Origin: Micromonospora arborensis
Lineage (GTDB): Bacteria > Actinomycetota > Actinomycetes > Mycobacteriales > Micromonosporaceae
Assembly (NCBI RefSeq): GCF_003205615.1
Contig: NZ_PYBV01000005.1
Span: forward strand, 1 to 64,000
DNA: 64,000 bases
Reading direction: 5' to 3'
The notes beneath the pieces are model-generated. The model was not told the DNA's origin and did not search any database. It saw only the letters and a program-made list of their open reading frames with translations. The position numbers were made by a program, and so were the translations under genes. This document shows, one piece after another, positions 52,528 through 60,639 of the stretch (its first letter is position 1; every line of letters starts with the position of its first letter).

Positions 52528-54255
52528 ATGCCGACGTTGGCCACCGGGGACCGGCTGCTCCGGCAGACGGTCCGGGCCGGCGGTGGCTGGACCGGCGGAC
52601 TCGCGGCGGTCGCGCTGCTCGGCGCGGCCGCCGAACTGTTGCTACCCGCGGCCCTCGGCCGCGCCGTCGACGCCGCCCTCGCCGGCGGCTCCGGCTGGTG
52701 GGCGGTGTCCGCCTGTGGCCTCGTCGTCGTCCTCATCTGCGTCGACACCCTCACCGACCTGACCAGCGGGTTCGGTGCGGCGCGCGCCACCGCCGGGCTG
52801 CGCCGCCGCCTGCTGCGTCACCTGTTCGCCCTGGACGTCCGCGCCACCCGCCGGCACCCGGTGGGTGATCTCGTCGGCCGGTTGGTCGGCCAGGCCGCGG
52901 ACGCGGGACAGGCCGGCAACGCCGTGGTCCTGGCCATCGTGGCGGTGCTTCCGCCGCTGGGCAGCGTCGTCGCGCTCGCCATCATGGAGCCGGTCCTCGG
53001 GGTCACCATGCTCGCCGGTCTCGGCCTGCTCGCCGTCCTCATGCGCGCCTTCGTGGCCGACGCCTCGGCCGCGACCACCGGGTACCAACGGGTACTCGGC
53101 ACCATCGCCGGCCGACTGCTGGAGTCGCTCACCGGTGCCCGGACCATCGCTGCCGCCGGCACCACCCGTCGCGAGGAGGACCGGGTGCTGGCGGCCCTGC
53201 CGGAGCTGGACCGGCACGGCCGGCGTGCCTGGGAACTGCTGGCCCGGGCGAGTGCGCGCACCTCGGCCGTGGCGCCGCTGCTGAACCTGAGCGTCATCGC
53301 GGTCGGCGGGTACGCCCTGACCACAGGCTGGCTCACGCCGGGCCAACTGGTCGCCGCGGTCCGGTACGCGGCCATGGGTGCCGGGCTGGGTGGAGTGCTC
53401 GCCACCCTGAACCACCTGGTCCGCAGCCGCGCGGGAGCACACCGGGTCGCCGAGTTGCTGACGCAGTCCGTCGCGCCGGCTGGTGATCGTCCCCTTCCAC
53501 CCGGCGGCGGCGCCCTGCGACTGCGCGGGGTGTGCGTACACGCCGACGACGGCACGCCCATCCTGGACGGCATCGACCTGGACGTGCCGGCCGGCGCCAC
53601 CGTGGCCGTCGTCGGGGCGTCCGGTGCCGGCAAGTCGACCCTGGCTGCCGTGGCGGGACGGCTGCACGACCCCGACGGCGGCGAGGTGCGACTGGACGGT
53701 GTGCCGCTGCGGAACCTCGACCCGGCGGCGCTGCGCCGAGCCGTCGGCTACGCCTTCGACCGGCCGGTGCTGATCGGCGCGACGGTCCACGACGCGATCG
53801 GCTTGGCGCTGCCGGTCGACTCGGCGGTGCCGCCGGCCGACCGTGGACCGGCCACGCCGGCGGTCCTCCGGGCGGCCCGCATGGCGGCGGTCGCCGACGT
53901 GATCGACCGCCTGCCCGACGGTTACCGCACCGCGCTGGTGGACACACCGCTCTCCGGGGGCGAGATCCAACGCCTCGGCCTGGCCCGCGCGTTCGCCGCC
54001 GAGCGGCTGCTCATCCTGGACGACGCGACGTCCAGCCTGGACACCGCGACCGAACACCGGATCACCGAGGCGGTGGTCGGGCGGGCCGGGGAGCGTACCC
54101 GACTGGTGGTCACCCACCGGACCGCGGCGGCCGCGGCGGCCGACCTGGTCGCCTGGCTGGACGGCGGTCGGCTGCGCGGCCTGGCGCCGCACCGGCAACT
54201 CTGGGCCGACCCGGACTACCGCGCGGTCTTCCAGCCGGCCGGCGGTGGGTCGTGA
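52528..54255 (+). CDS. ABC transporter, lanthipeptide export (RamA/AmfB-like)
   Basis: 575 residues; CGGGAGGACCG precedes the ATG at 52528. Six membrane helices (residues about 20-290: WTGGLAAVALLGAAAELLLP, SACGLVVVLICVDTL, LAIVAVLPPLGSVVALA, MLAGLGLLAVLMR and others) are fused to an ATPase: Walker A GASGAGKST, signature LSGGEIQRL, Walker B LLILDDATSSLD, and H-loop VVTHRT. It forms a pair with the next gene (GTGA overlap), so the two half-transporters likely make a heterodimer that exports the mature SapB-like peptide, as RamA/RamB do. Confidence 0.93.
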   Translation: MPTLATGDRLLRQTVRAGGGWTGGLAAVALLGAAAELLLPAALGRAVDAALAGGSGWWAVSACGLVVVLICVDTLTDLTSGFGAARATAGLRRRLLRHLFALDVRATRRHPVGDLVGRLVGQAADAGQAGNAVVLAIVAVLPPLGSVVALAIMEPVLGVTMLAGLGLLAVLMRAFVADASAATTGYQRVLGTIAGRLLESLTGARTIAAAGTTRREEDRVLAALPELDRHGRRAWELLARASARTSAVAPLLNLSVIAVGGYALTTGWLTPGQLVAAVRYAAMGAGLGGVLATLNHLVRSRAGAHRVAELLTQSVAPAGDRPLPPGGGALRLRGVCVHADDGTPILDGIDLDVPAGATVAVVGASGAGKSTLAAVAGRLHDPDGGEVRLDGVPLRNLDPAALRRAVGYAFDRPVLIGATVHDAIGLALPVDSAVPPADRGPATPAVLRAARMAAVADVIDRLPDGYRTALVDTPLSGGEIQRLGLARAFAAERLLILDDATSSLDTATEHRITEAVVGRAGERTRLVVTHRTAAAAAADLVAWLDGGRLRGLAPHRQLWADPDYRAVFQPAGGGS

Positions 54256-56030
54256 GCGGTCCCGGTGTACGTCGGGTGACCTGGCGGGCGCTACGGACCC
54301 GCCGACGGGAGCTCGCCGGCCTCGGCGGGTGGTCGCTTGTCGAGTCGCTACCCGCGCTGCTCGCCGGTTATCTGGTCGCCCGTGCCGTCGACGACGGCTT
54401 CCTGGCCGGACGTCTCCTCAACGGCCTGGCCTGGTTGGGGGTCCTCGCCGTGGCCGTGCTGGTCGGCGCGGCGGCCACCGGTCGGACGTACCGGAGCCTC
54501 GGCGCGGTGGTCGAGCCGTTCCGCGACGAGGTGGCCGCTCAGGTGGTCCGGGGTGCGCTACGTGCTGCCACCCGGGCGGGTGGACGCCCGGACAGCGCCG
54601 CCGTGACCCGGCTGACCCACCAGATGGAGATCGTCCGCGACACCTTCGCCGGCCTGCTGATGGTGACCCGCGGCTTCCTCTTCTCGGCTGGCGCGGCCCT
54701 GCTCGGCCTGCTCACCCTGGCACCGGTGGTGGCGGCGCTGGCCGCCGCGCCGCTGGTCGCCGGCCTGGTCGTGTTTCTCGCCGCGCTGCCGGCGATGGTC
54801 ACGCACCAGCGCGCGTACGTCCGGGCCGGTGAGCAGCTCGGCCAGTCGGCGGCGGCGGCGCTGGCCGGTCACCGCGACGTGCTGGCCTGCGGCGCCGAGA
54901 CGCGCGTGACGGCCGACGTGGAACGCCTGGTGTCGGCGCAGGCCGCCGCCGAACGCACCCTCGCCCGGATGGCCGCGATCCGCAGCCTCAGCCTCGGCAT
55001 CGGCGGCTGGCTGCCGCTGCTGGTTCTGCTCGTGGCCGCCCCGTGGCTGGTCGAGCGTGGTCTGACCGCCGGCGCGGTGCTGGGCGCGCTGATCTACGTC
55101 TCCACCGGGCTGCAGCCCGCACTGCACACCCTGGTGCAGGGCCTCGGCGGCGGCGGGCTGCGCTACGCGGTCACCCTGGAGAACATCCTGCGCCACTATC
55201 CGGTGTCCGACGACCGCCACCCGTCGGCCCCCGCCACCCGGCCGCCCCGCGCCCGGACGCCCACCGGTCCGGCCGGCCGCTCGCCAGCCGTGGAGGTCCG
55301 GGGACTGACCTTCGGCTACGGCCCGCGCGCCCGGCCCGTCCTGCAGAACTTCTCGCTGACACTGGCCGACCGGGACCATCTCGCCGTGGTGGGCCCGAGC
55401 GGTGCGGGTAAGTCCACGCTGGCCGCACTGATCGCCGGTCTGGTGCTGCCGCAGGCAGGCACGGTCCAGGTGGCCGGCGCGACGGTCGCCGAGGTCGAGC
55501 CGGCCGTTCTCGCCCGGATGCGAGTGCTCGTGCCCCAGGAGGCGTACGTCTTCACCGGCAGTCTCGCCGACAACCTCCGCTACCTTCGGCCGGACGCCGA
55601 CGACCACACGCTGGAGGTCGCCCTCGACGCGCTCGGTGCGCGTCCCCTGGCGACCCGCCTGGGCGGCCTGGACGCGCTGGTCGCGCCGGCCCTGCTCTCC
55701 GCCGGCGAGCGGCAGCTCATCGCGGCGGTCCGGGCCTGGCTGGCGCCCGCCCCGCTGGTGGTCCTCGATGAGGCGACCTGTCACCTGGACCCGGCGTTGG
55801 AGGCGACGGTCGAGGCCGCCTTCGCCCGGCGGCCGGGCAGCCTCGTGGTGATCGCACACCGGATCAGTTCCGCGCTGCGGGCCGGTCGGGTGCTGGTCCT
55901 CGACGGCGACGAGCCCGTGGCGGGGACGCACGAACAGTTGATGACGCGCTCGGCCACCTACCGGGTGCTCGTCGGCTGCTGGGACGAGCCGGTGCTGCCG
56001 TCCCGGGCGGCGTCGGCCCGGCAGGGCTGA
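54252..56030 (+). CDS. ABC transporter, lanthipeptide export (RamB/AmfA-like)
   Basis: 592 residues from the GTG at 54252, which overlaps the previous stop. The layout is a membrane domain followed by an ATPase: Walker A GPSGAGKST, signature LSAGERQL (Gly replaced by Ala at the third position), Walker B LVVLDEATCHLD, H-loop VIAHRI. An insert APATRPPRARTPTGPAGRS joins the two domains. The altered signature sits opposite the intact one of its partner, so one of the two ATP sites may be degenerate, as in many heterodimeric exporters. The two convergent regulator genes start beyond a 27-base gap. Confidence 0.93.
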   Translation: MSGPGVRRVTWRALRTRRRELAGLGGWSLVESLPALLAGYLVARAVDDGFLAGRLLNGLAWLGVLAVAVLVGAAATGRTYRSLGAVVEPFRDEVAAQVVRGALRAATRAGGRPDSAAVTRLTHQMEIVRDTFAGLLMVTRGFLFSAGAALLGLLTLAPVVAALAAAPLVAGLVVFLAALPAMVTHQRAYVRAGEQLGQSAAAALAGHRDVLACGAETRVTADVERLVSAQAAAERTLARMAAIRSLSLGIGGWLPLLVLLVAAPWLVERGLTAGAVLGALIYVSTGLQPALHTLVQGLGGGGLRYAVTLENILRHYPVSDDRHPSAPATRPPRARTPTGPAGRSPAVEVRGLTFGYGPRARPVLQNFSLTLADRDHLAVVGPSGAGKSTLAALIAGLVLPQAGTVQVAGATVAEVEPAVLARMRVLVPQEAYVFTGSLADNLRYLRPDADDHTLEVALDALGARPLATRLGGLDALVAPALLSAGERQLIAAVRAWLAPAPLVVLDEATCHLDPALEATVEAAFARRPGSLVVIAHRISSALRAGRVLVLDGDEPVAGTHEQLMTRSATYRVLVGCWDEPVLPSRAASARQG

Positions 56031-56057
56031 ACCGCGCGTCCGAGTCGACGGCTCCGG

Positions 56058-56642
56058 TCAGATCCAGCCCTTCTCGCTTGCCATCCGCACGGCCTCGACC
56101 CGGGTACGCGCGCCCACCTTGCGGGCGATCCGACCGAGATGGTTGCGGACGGTGCCATGGGTGAGCCCGAGCGACACCGCCACCTCCGCGACCGGCGCCC
56201 CCGCCGCCGTCAACCTCAACACCTCCGTCTCGCGGCTGGTCAGTGGGCCGTCCGAGCGCAGCGCCGCGACGACGAGATCCGCGTCGAGCACGGGCTCCCT
56301 GCGGGCGAGCCGGCGGATCCCGTCGATGATCCGCTGGGGGGCGGCGTCGCTGCGCAGGATGCCGACGGTCCTGGTCGGGCAGAGCATGCCGCGCAGTCGC
56401 CGGGCCCGATGCGGGTGGGCCAGCACCAGGACAGGGCACAGGCCGAGGTGGCCGGGATCGACTCCCTCGACGAAATCGAGGTCGGCCACCACCACGTCCG
56501 GGCGTTGGGCGTGGACGGCCGCGGAGACCGCGTCGCCGCGATCCACCTCCGCCACGACGCGAATATCCGCCTCGGCGGCGAGGACGAACGACAGCGCGCC
56601 CAGAACCAGGGCACCGTCCAAAGCGAGCAGGGTACGGATCAC
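56058..56642 (-). CDS. LuxR-type response regulator, RamR-like (1)
   Basis: 194 residues; GGAAGG lies six bases before the GTG at 56642. The receiver-like half keeps Asp54 (VVVADLD) but has one Asp at the acid pocket (ALDG) and Arg instead of the conserved Lys (ILRSD), so phosphorylation is doubtful. The C-terminal LuxR helix-turn-helix reads LTSRETEVLRLTAAGAPVAEVAVSLGLTHGTVRNHLGRIARKVGARTRVEAVRMASEKGW. No histidine kinase is adjacent. In Streptomyces RamR activates the ramCSAB operon; this gene is convergent with that operon. It probably has the same job. Confidence 0.88.
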   Translation of the reverse strand: MIRTLLALDGALVLGALSFVLAAEADIRVVAEVDRGDAVSAAVHAQRPDVVVADLDFVEGVDPGHLGLCPVLVLAHPHRARRLRGMLCPTRTVGILRSDAAPQRIIDGIRRLARREPVLDADLVVAALRSDGPLTSRETEVLRLTAAGAPVAEVAVSLGLTHGTVRNHLGRIARKVGARTRVEAVRMASEKGWI

Positions 56643-56761
56643 GACGAACCTTCCCGCACTCCGATGACGATCACACAACGTCAACATTCAAACACGCCTG
56701 CACTGGGTTCGCACGGCGACGGGGCGGGCCGGACATGTCCGCCGGACCCGCCCCCCGACGG

Positions 56762-57367
56762 CTACAACCAGCCGTTACGCCGTGCGCGCCACACCGCCTC
56801 CAGTCGGTTGCGAGCCCCGGTCTTGCGTAGGATCACCGACAGATGGTTGCGCACAGTTCCATGTGCCAGGTACAGGCGGACAGCGATCTCCTTCAGCGGC
56901 AGACCCTCGGCCGCCATCCGCAGCACGTCCATTTCCCGAGGCGTCAACGGGATCTCCGGGGGACTCAGCACTGCCACGGCGGCGGCCGGGTCGATCGCCC
57001 GATCCCCGGCCGCGAGCGCGCGGATCGCCCGCACCAACTCCGCCAGCGAGCTGTCCTTCCCGACCAGGCCGCGCGCGCCGGCCGCCAGCGCAGCCTCCAC
57101 CAGGGCGGGGTTCCACCGAGGGCTCATCGCCAGCACGGCGGCGTGCGGCGCCTCGGCGCTGATCCTGGCGACCACCTCCACCGGATCGGGCAGCTCCGGC
57201 GTCAACGCCAGCACCACCACCTGGGGTCGGCACCGCCGGACCACCGTCAACAACTCGCCGACACCCTCGACGTCGGCGACCACCTCCATGTCCTCCTCGC
57301 GTGACAGCGCGGCGCAGAGCGCCCCGCGGAGCAAACCCATGTCCTCGGCGACGACAACGTGGATCAC
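56762..57367 (-). CDS. ramR: LuxR-type response regulator, RamR-like (2), receiver Asp missing
   Basis: 201 residues from the second GTG of a GTGGTG pair (57367; first at 57370), GGAG ahead. It is the closer RamR match: VVVAEDMGLLRGALCAALSREEDMEVVADVEG, GLVGKDSS with the receiver Lys, then LTPREMDVLRMAAEGLPLKEIAVRLYLAHGTVRNHLSVILRKTGARNRLEAVWRARRNGWL. The phosphoacceptor position reads VVVLALTPELP, with Ala54 where Asp is normal, so it cannot be phosphorylated there. It would act by dimerisation, ligand binding or protein level. It lies 120 bases upstream of the other regulator on the same strand. Confidence 0.85.
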   Translation of the reverse strand: MIHVVVAEDMGLLRGALCAALSREEDMEVVADVEGVGELLTVVRRCRPQVVVLALTPELPDPVEVVARISAEAPHAAVLAMSPRWNPALVEAALAAGARGLVGKDSSLAELVRAIRALAAGDRAIDPAAAVAVLSPPEIPLTPREMDVLRMAAEGLPLKEIAVRLYLAHGTVRNHLSVILRKTGARNRLEAVWRARRNGWL

Positions 57368-57568
57368 CACGTTTCTCCGATCTCAGGTACGCGTCACACG
57401 GCCGCCGATCCCGGAACATCCACGGGTTGGTCGCAACGGTCGTGCGCGACAGACGGATAGGCATCGGCCCACGGCACCGTCACAGCGGACGGGCACGGGC
57501 ACCGATCGACCAGGCCAGCGGGTGGAACCGGCCACGCGGGCCAGCCACCCGGACTCGGTCGACCCGCC

Positions 57569-58759
57569 TCAGCCAGGGCGAGCGATCACGGATGGAGTTC
57601 GGCTGTCGGACAGCAGCGGCACGAGATCGCAGGGCTGCCCAGGACCGACGTGCGACTGCCGGTCGACCGGCCAGACCAGCCCCGGTCCGGGCGTCGATCC
57701 ATCGTCGACACCGGCGGCATCCTGGTCGACGGGTGCGACGGGCCTTCCCGGAAGGTCAGCCCCCGCGGCCACCGGCCCCGGACGTGCGGCGAGGTGCCCC
57801 GTCGAGGCCGTGGAACGTGCGGGTCCGACGACGGATATCGGCGGTGGCGCGGCCGGGATCGGCAGCGCTGCGGCGCGTACGGACGCCACCGTCGAATCCG
57901 CCGATGGCGTCGGCACTGTCGGTACGGGTGCCGGGTCGGTCACCGGCACGGCGGCCGGCCCGAGCGCTGGGGGAGCGGGCAGCGGAGACGCCGCCGCCGG
58001 AACGATCACCGCGCCGACAGCGGGTGGTAGAACGACGTCGGCGACACAGAAGAGCGCCATGGCGACGGGTCGGAGCGCCATGGCGACGGGCTGGAGCGTC
58101 ACCGCGCTCACGGTGTCGACGACGGACGGCAGCGGGGCGGTGATCAGGGCCACCGCAGGCGAATCGGCCAGCCCGTGCACCCCGGTTGCGGCGGTGGCTG
58201 GCGGTTGCGGTGGGTCAGCGGCCAGCCGCGACGGGCCGGCGCTGGAAGCGGGACGATGAGTCGCGCGAGCTACGGAGACAGGCCGGAGCCTTTCGCGCTC
58301 CGCCGCGCCGGGTGGGACGGAGGCGCCGACCCGGGGCAGCGGCACGGACACGGGCGATGCGCCCGCCGACCGTCGGGGCCCCGTCGAGGGTGTCGCGTCG
58401 CGGGGGGCGACGACGCCACCGATGGTCCCTGCCAGTGGTGCGCGGGGCCGGTCGTGGCGGCGATCGTCGGCGCCCGCGGCTTGCTGGCGCTCCTGGCTGG
58501 GGCGCTCCGCGACTGTGATGAGCCGCGCGACCGGCTCGACCAGCCCGCCGATCTGCCGATGAGGTTCGTGACCGGACCCGCTGCGCGTCCCGTCGGCGGC
58601 GGCCGGCCCCTGAAACAGGGCGGCCACGAGGAAACCGGCCCCGACGGCGAGCGCGATCAGCGCCATCCGCCGGGCGAGCCTGCGCAGCCGGTCGCCGACA
58701 AGTGGCGCGAGTCGCCCCGGCGCAGACGTCGGCGCGGTTCCGATGACGGGACTTCGCAC
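57569..58759 (-). CDS. alanine/proline-rich secreted or membrane-anchored protein
   Basis: About 396 residues from the GTG at 58759 (GAGGGAAGGGG upstream; start uncertain, frame open to 58876). An N-terminal hydrophobic segment (RRMALIALAVGAGFLVAALFQGPAAADG) looks like a signal peptide or anchor. The rest is low-complexity Ala/Pro/Val, with a hydrophobic stretch repeating VAMALRPVAMAL (LPSVVDTVSAVTLQPVAMALRPVAMALFCVADVVLPPAVGAVIVP). No enzymatic domain. Its place beside the SapB-like cluster suggests a hyphal surface role, but that is a guess. Confidence 0.6.
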   Translation of the reverse strand: MRSPVIGTAPTSAPGRLAPLVGDRLRRLARRMALIALAVGAGFLVAALFQGPAAADGTRSGSGHEPHRQIGGLVEPVARLITVAERPSQERQQAAGADDRRHDRPRAPLAGTIGGVVAPRDATPSTGPRRSAGASPVSVPLPRVGASVPPGAAERERLRPVSVARATHRPASSAGPSRLAADPPQPPATAATGVHGLADSPAVALITAPLPSVVDTVSAVTLQPVAMALRPVAMALFCVADVVLPPAVGAVIVPAAASPLPAPPALGPAAVPVTDPAPVPTVPTPSADSTVASVRAAALPIPAAPPPISVVGPARSTASTGHLAARPGPVAAGADLPGRPVAPVDQDAAGVDDGSTPGPGLVWPVDRQSHVGPGQPCDLVPLLSDSRTPSVIARPG

Positions 58760-59007
58760 GCGGGCACGACCCCTTCCCTCTGGATTGCTGACCCATAGTA
58801 GCGATGTGCTCACATAGTCGCATCCGTTGATGTGTGCGTTCGTCGACGCCATCGACGAGAACACCGGCCGTACCACCGGCCGCGCCGGCCCGGTCGTGCG
58901 CCGTCTCCTCCGGCTGGCTGGTGACCCGCGTCCGCCGACGTGGATCGCGTGGCCGACGCGTCGTCGCAGGCCGGGCCCGGGTCAGCGGCTACCTGGCGCG
59001 CATGCGG

Positions 59008-59598
59008 TCATGCCGTTTTACGGCGAACGGCATATCGATGCAGCGTGACGCCCTCGTCGAACGACCGCTGCTCAAGCAGGTCCAGTTCTGCCGCCGTGTC
59101 GTGTCCGTCGAACAGTGGCCGGCCTCCGCCGAGAATGACGGGGTGGGTGAAGAGCAGGAGCTGATCGAGCAGCCCCGCGTGGAGCAGGTGCGTGGCGAGG
59201 GTGGCGCCACCGACGCCGATGTCGCCGTCACTCTCGTCGCGGAGCCGTGCGAGCTGCTCGATCGCGTCGCCATCCCGGCCGATGACCCGGGTGTTGTGCG
59301 TGGCGTCGGTCCGCGTACGGGACACGAGGAACTTTGGTTTCGACGTCCAGATCTCGCCGTATTCGCGGAGGTAGTCGGGCAGCGTCTCGTCGTGGCGTGC
59401 GGCCGGCCAGAACCCCTCCATCGTCTCGTAGATCGTGCGGCCCTGGATCATCGATGTCAGCGCCCGGGCTCGCGCGTTGAATTCTCGATGCAGCGGTTCG
59501 CCGATCCGAAGCCAACTTCCGCTGCCCTCCTCGCCGGTGGCCTGCTCGATCTTCAGGTCGACGGAGACGTTCATCCAATACACGAACCGGCCCGGCAT
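59008..59598 (-). CDS. dihydrofolate-reductase-like / RibD C-terminal family protein
   Basis: 196 residues; AGGAGCGCAG precedes the ATG at 59598. The start FVYWMNVSVDLKIEQ matches 'Y-x-x-x-S-V-D-G-x-I' of the family, with Lys instead of the usual Gly (SVDLKIEQATG). SMIQGRTIYETMEGFWP, KFLVSRTRTDATHNTRVIGRD, GDIGVGGATLATHLLHAGLLDQLLLFTHPVILGGGRPLFDG are the typical nucleotide-binding and fold motifs. It likely reduces a small molecule with NADPH. It lies downstream of the ECF sigma gene (72-base gap), on the same strand. Confidence 0.9.
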   Translation of the reverse strand: MPGRFVYWMNVSVDLKIEQATGEEGSGSWLRIGEPLHREFNARARALTSMIQGRTIYETMEGFWPAARHDETLPDYLREYGEIWTSKPKFLVSRTRTDATHNTRVIGRDGDAIEQLARLRDESDGDIGVGGATLATHLLHAGLLDQLLLFTHPVILGGGRPLFDGHDTAAELDLLEQRSFDEGVTLHRYAVRRKTA

Positions 59599-59670
59599 CT
59601 GCGCTCCTAGTGCTGACGATCTGCAATTACCTCTGCCGAGGGTGGGGCAAGTGGTGGCAGCTTTGCCGAG

Positions 59671-60639
59671 TCAAGACGCTACCTCTGCATGGTTGGCAGA
59701 GCGGTGATTCGGGAGGTTGAACGCGGAGAACAGGTCCGGCCGGTGGAAGTCGAGTACTGCGGAGACGCCCGCGGTGGTCAAGGTCAGGGCCTGGATCGAG
59801 TGCGCGTGGAAGATGCCGTCACGGCCGCGGACGTACCACGCGAACGCCGGTTGCCCGTTCGCGGACGTCTCCACCATGATCCGCACGCCCTGCTCCGGCA
59901 GCAGTTTTGCCCTGAGGAGGCGCAAGACGTTGTCGCGACCGTTGAACCAGGTGGGGATCGGTGGCATCTCCCATCGTGCGTCCTGAGTGAGCAGCTTCTC
60001 CAGGGCGGCCAGGTCCGCCTGCTCGAAGGCGCGTGCGTACTGGTCGAGCAGTGCCCGGCGCGCGTGCTCGGGCGGTTCGCTGAACTGGTCCTCGGCTGGT
60101 GCGAGCCTGGCCAGATCAGCACGGGCGCGCTGGAGCGCGCTGTTGACCGCGGCGGTGGTGGTGTCGAGCAGATCGGCTACCTCGGACGCCGGCCAGGCAA
60201 GGACATCCCGCAGGATCAGCACAGCGCGTTGCCGGGGAGAGAGGTGCTGCAGCGCGGCGACCATGGCCAGCCTGAGGCTCTGGCGGCCTTCCACCACGAG
60301 CGCCGGGTCGGCGTTCGGCAACCGGTCCGGCAGTGGTTCCAGCCAGTTGAGCTCCGGGGCACGCGCCGCGAGGTCGTCGGGGTCGGTGCCCGGGGCACCC
60401 AGTGCTGAAGGCACCAGCCGGCGGCTGCTGTGCTGCAGGGCGTTCAGGCACGTCCGAGTCGCGATTCGGTAGAGCCAGGTCTTCACCGACGAGCGCTGCT
60501 CGAACTCCGCGTATCCGCGCCACGCGCGCAGGTAGGTTTCCTGCACCGCGTCTTCCGCGTCGTGCAGCGATCCGAGCATCCGGTAGCAGTGGCTGACCAG
60601 CCCTCCGCGAACTCGGGCGAACTCGTTCTCCAGACTCAT
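59671..60639 (-). CDS. ECF sigma factor with SnoaL-like C-terminal domain (SigG/SigX5 type)
   Basis: 322 residues from the ATG at 60639. Region 2: LVSHCYRMLGSLHDAEDAVQETYLRAWRGYAEFEQRSSVKTWLYRIATRTCLNAL. Region 4: ALQHLSPRQRAVLILRDVLAWPASEVADLLDTTTAAVNSALQRARADL. A long interdomain linker (LNWLEPLPDRL) and a C-terminal SnoaL/NTF2-like domain (LLDQYARAFEQADLAALEKLLTQDARWEMPPIPTWFNGRDNVLRLL) define the TIGR02960-like subfamily. These have no classical anti-sigma factor; the tail controls activity. The start overlaps the stop of the MFS gene (ATGA), so both are expressed together. Confidence 0.93.
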   Translation of the reverse strand: MSLENEFARVRGGLVSHCYRMLGSLHDAEDAVQETYLRAWRGYAEFEQRSSVKTWLYRIATRTCLNALQHSSRRLVPSALGAPGTDPDDLAARAPELNWLEPLPDRLPNADPALVVEGRQSLRLAMVAALQHLSPRQRAVLILRDVLAWPASEVADLLDTTTAAVNSALQRARADLARLAPAEDQFSEPPEHARRALLDQYARAFEQADLAALEKLLTQDARWEMPPIPTWFNGRDNVLRLLRAKLLPEQGVRIMVETSANGQPAFAWYVRGRDGIFHAHSIQALTLTTAGVSAVLDFHRPDLFSAFNLPNHRSANHAEVAS

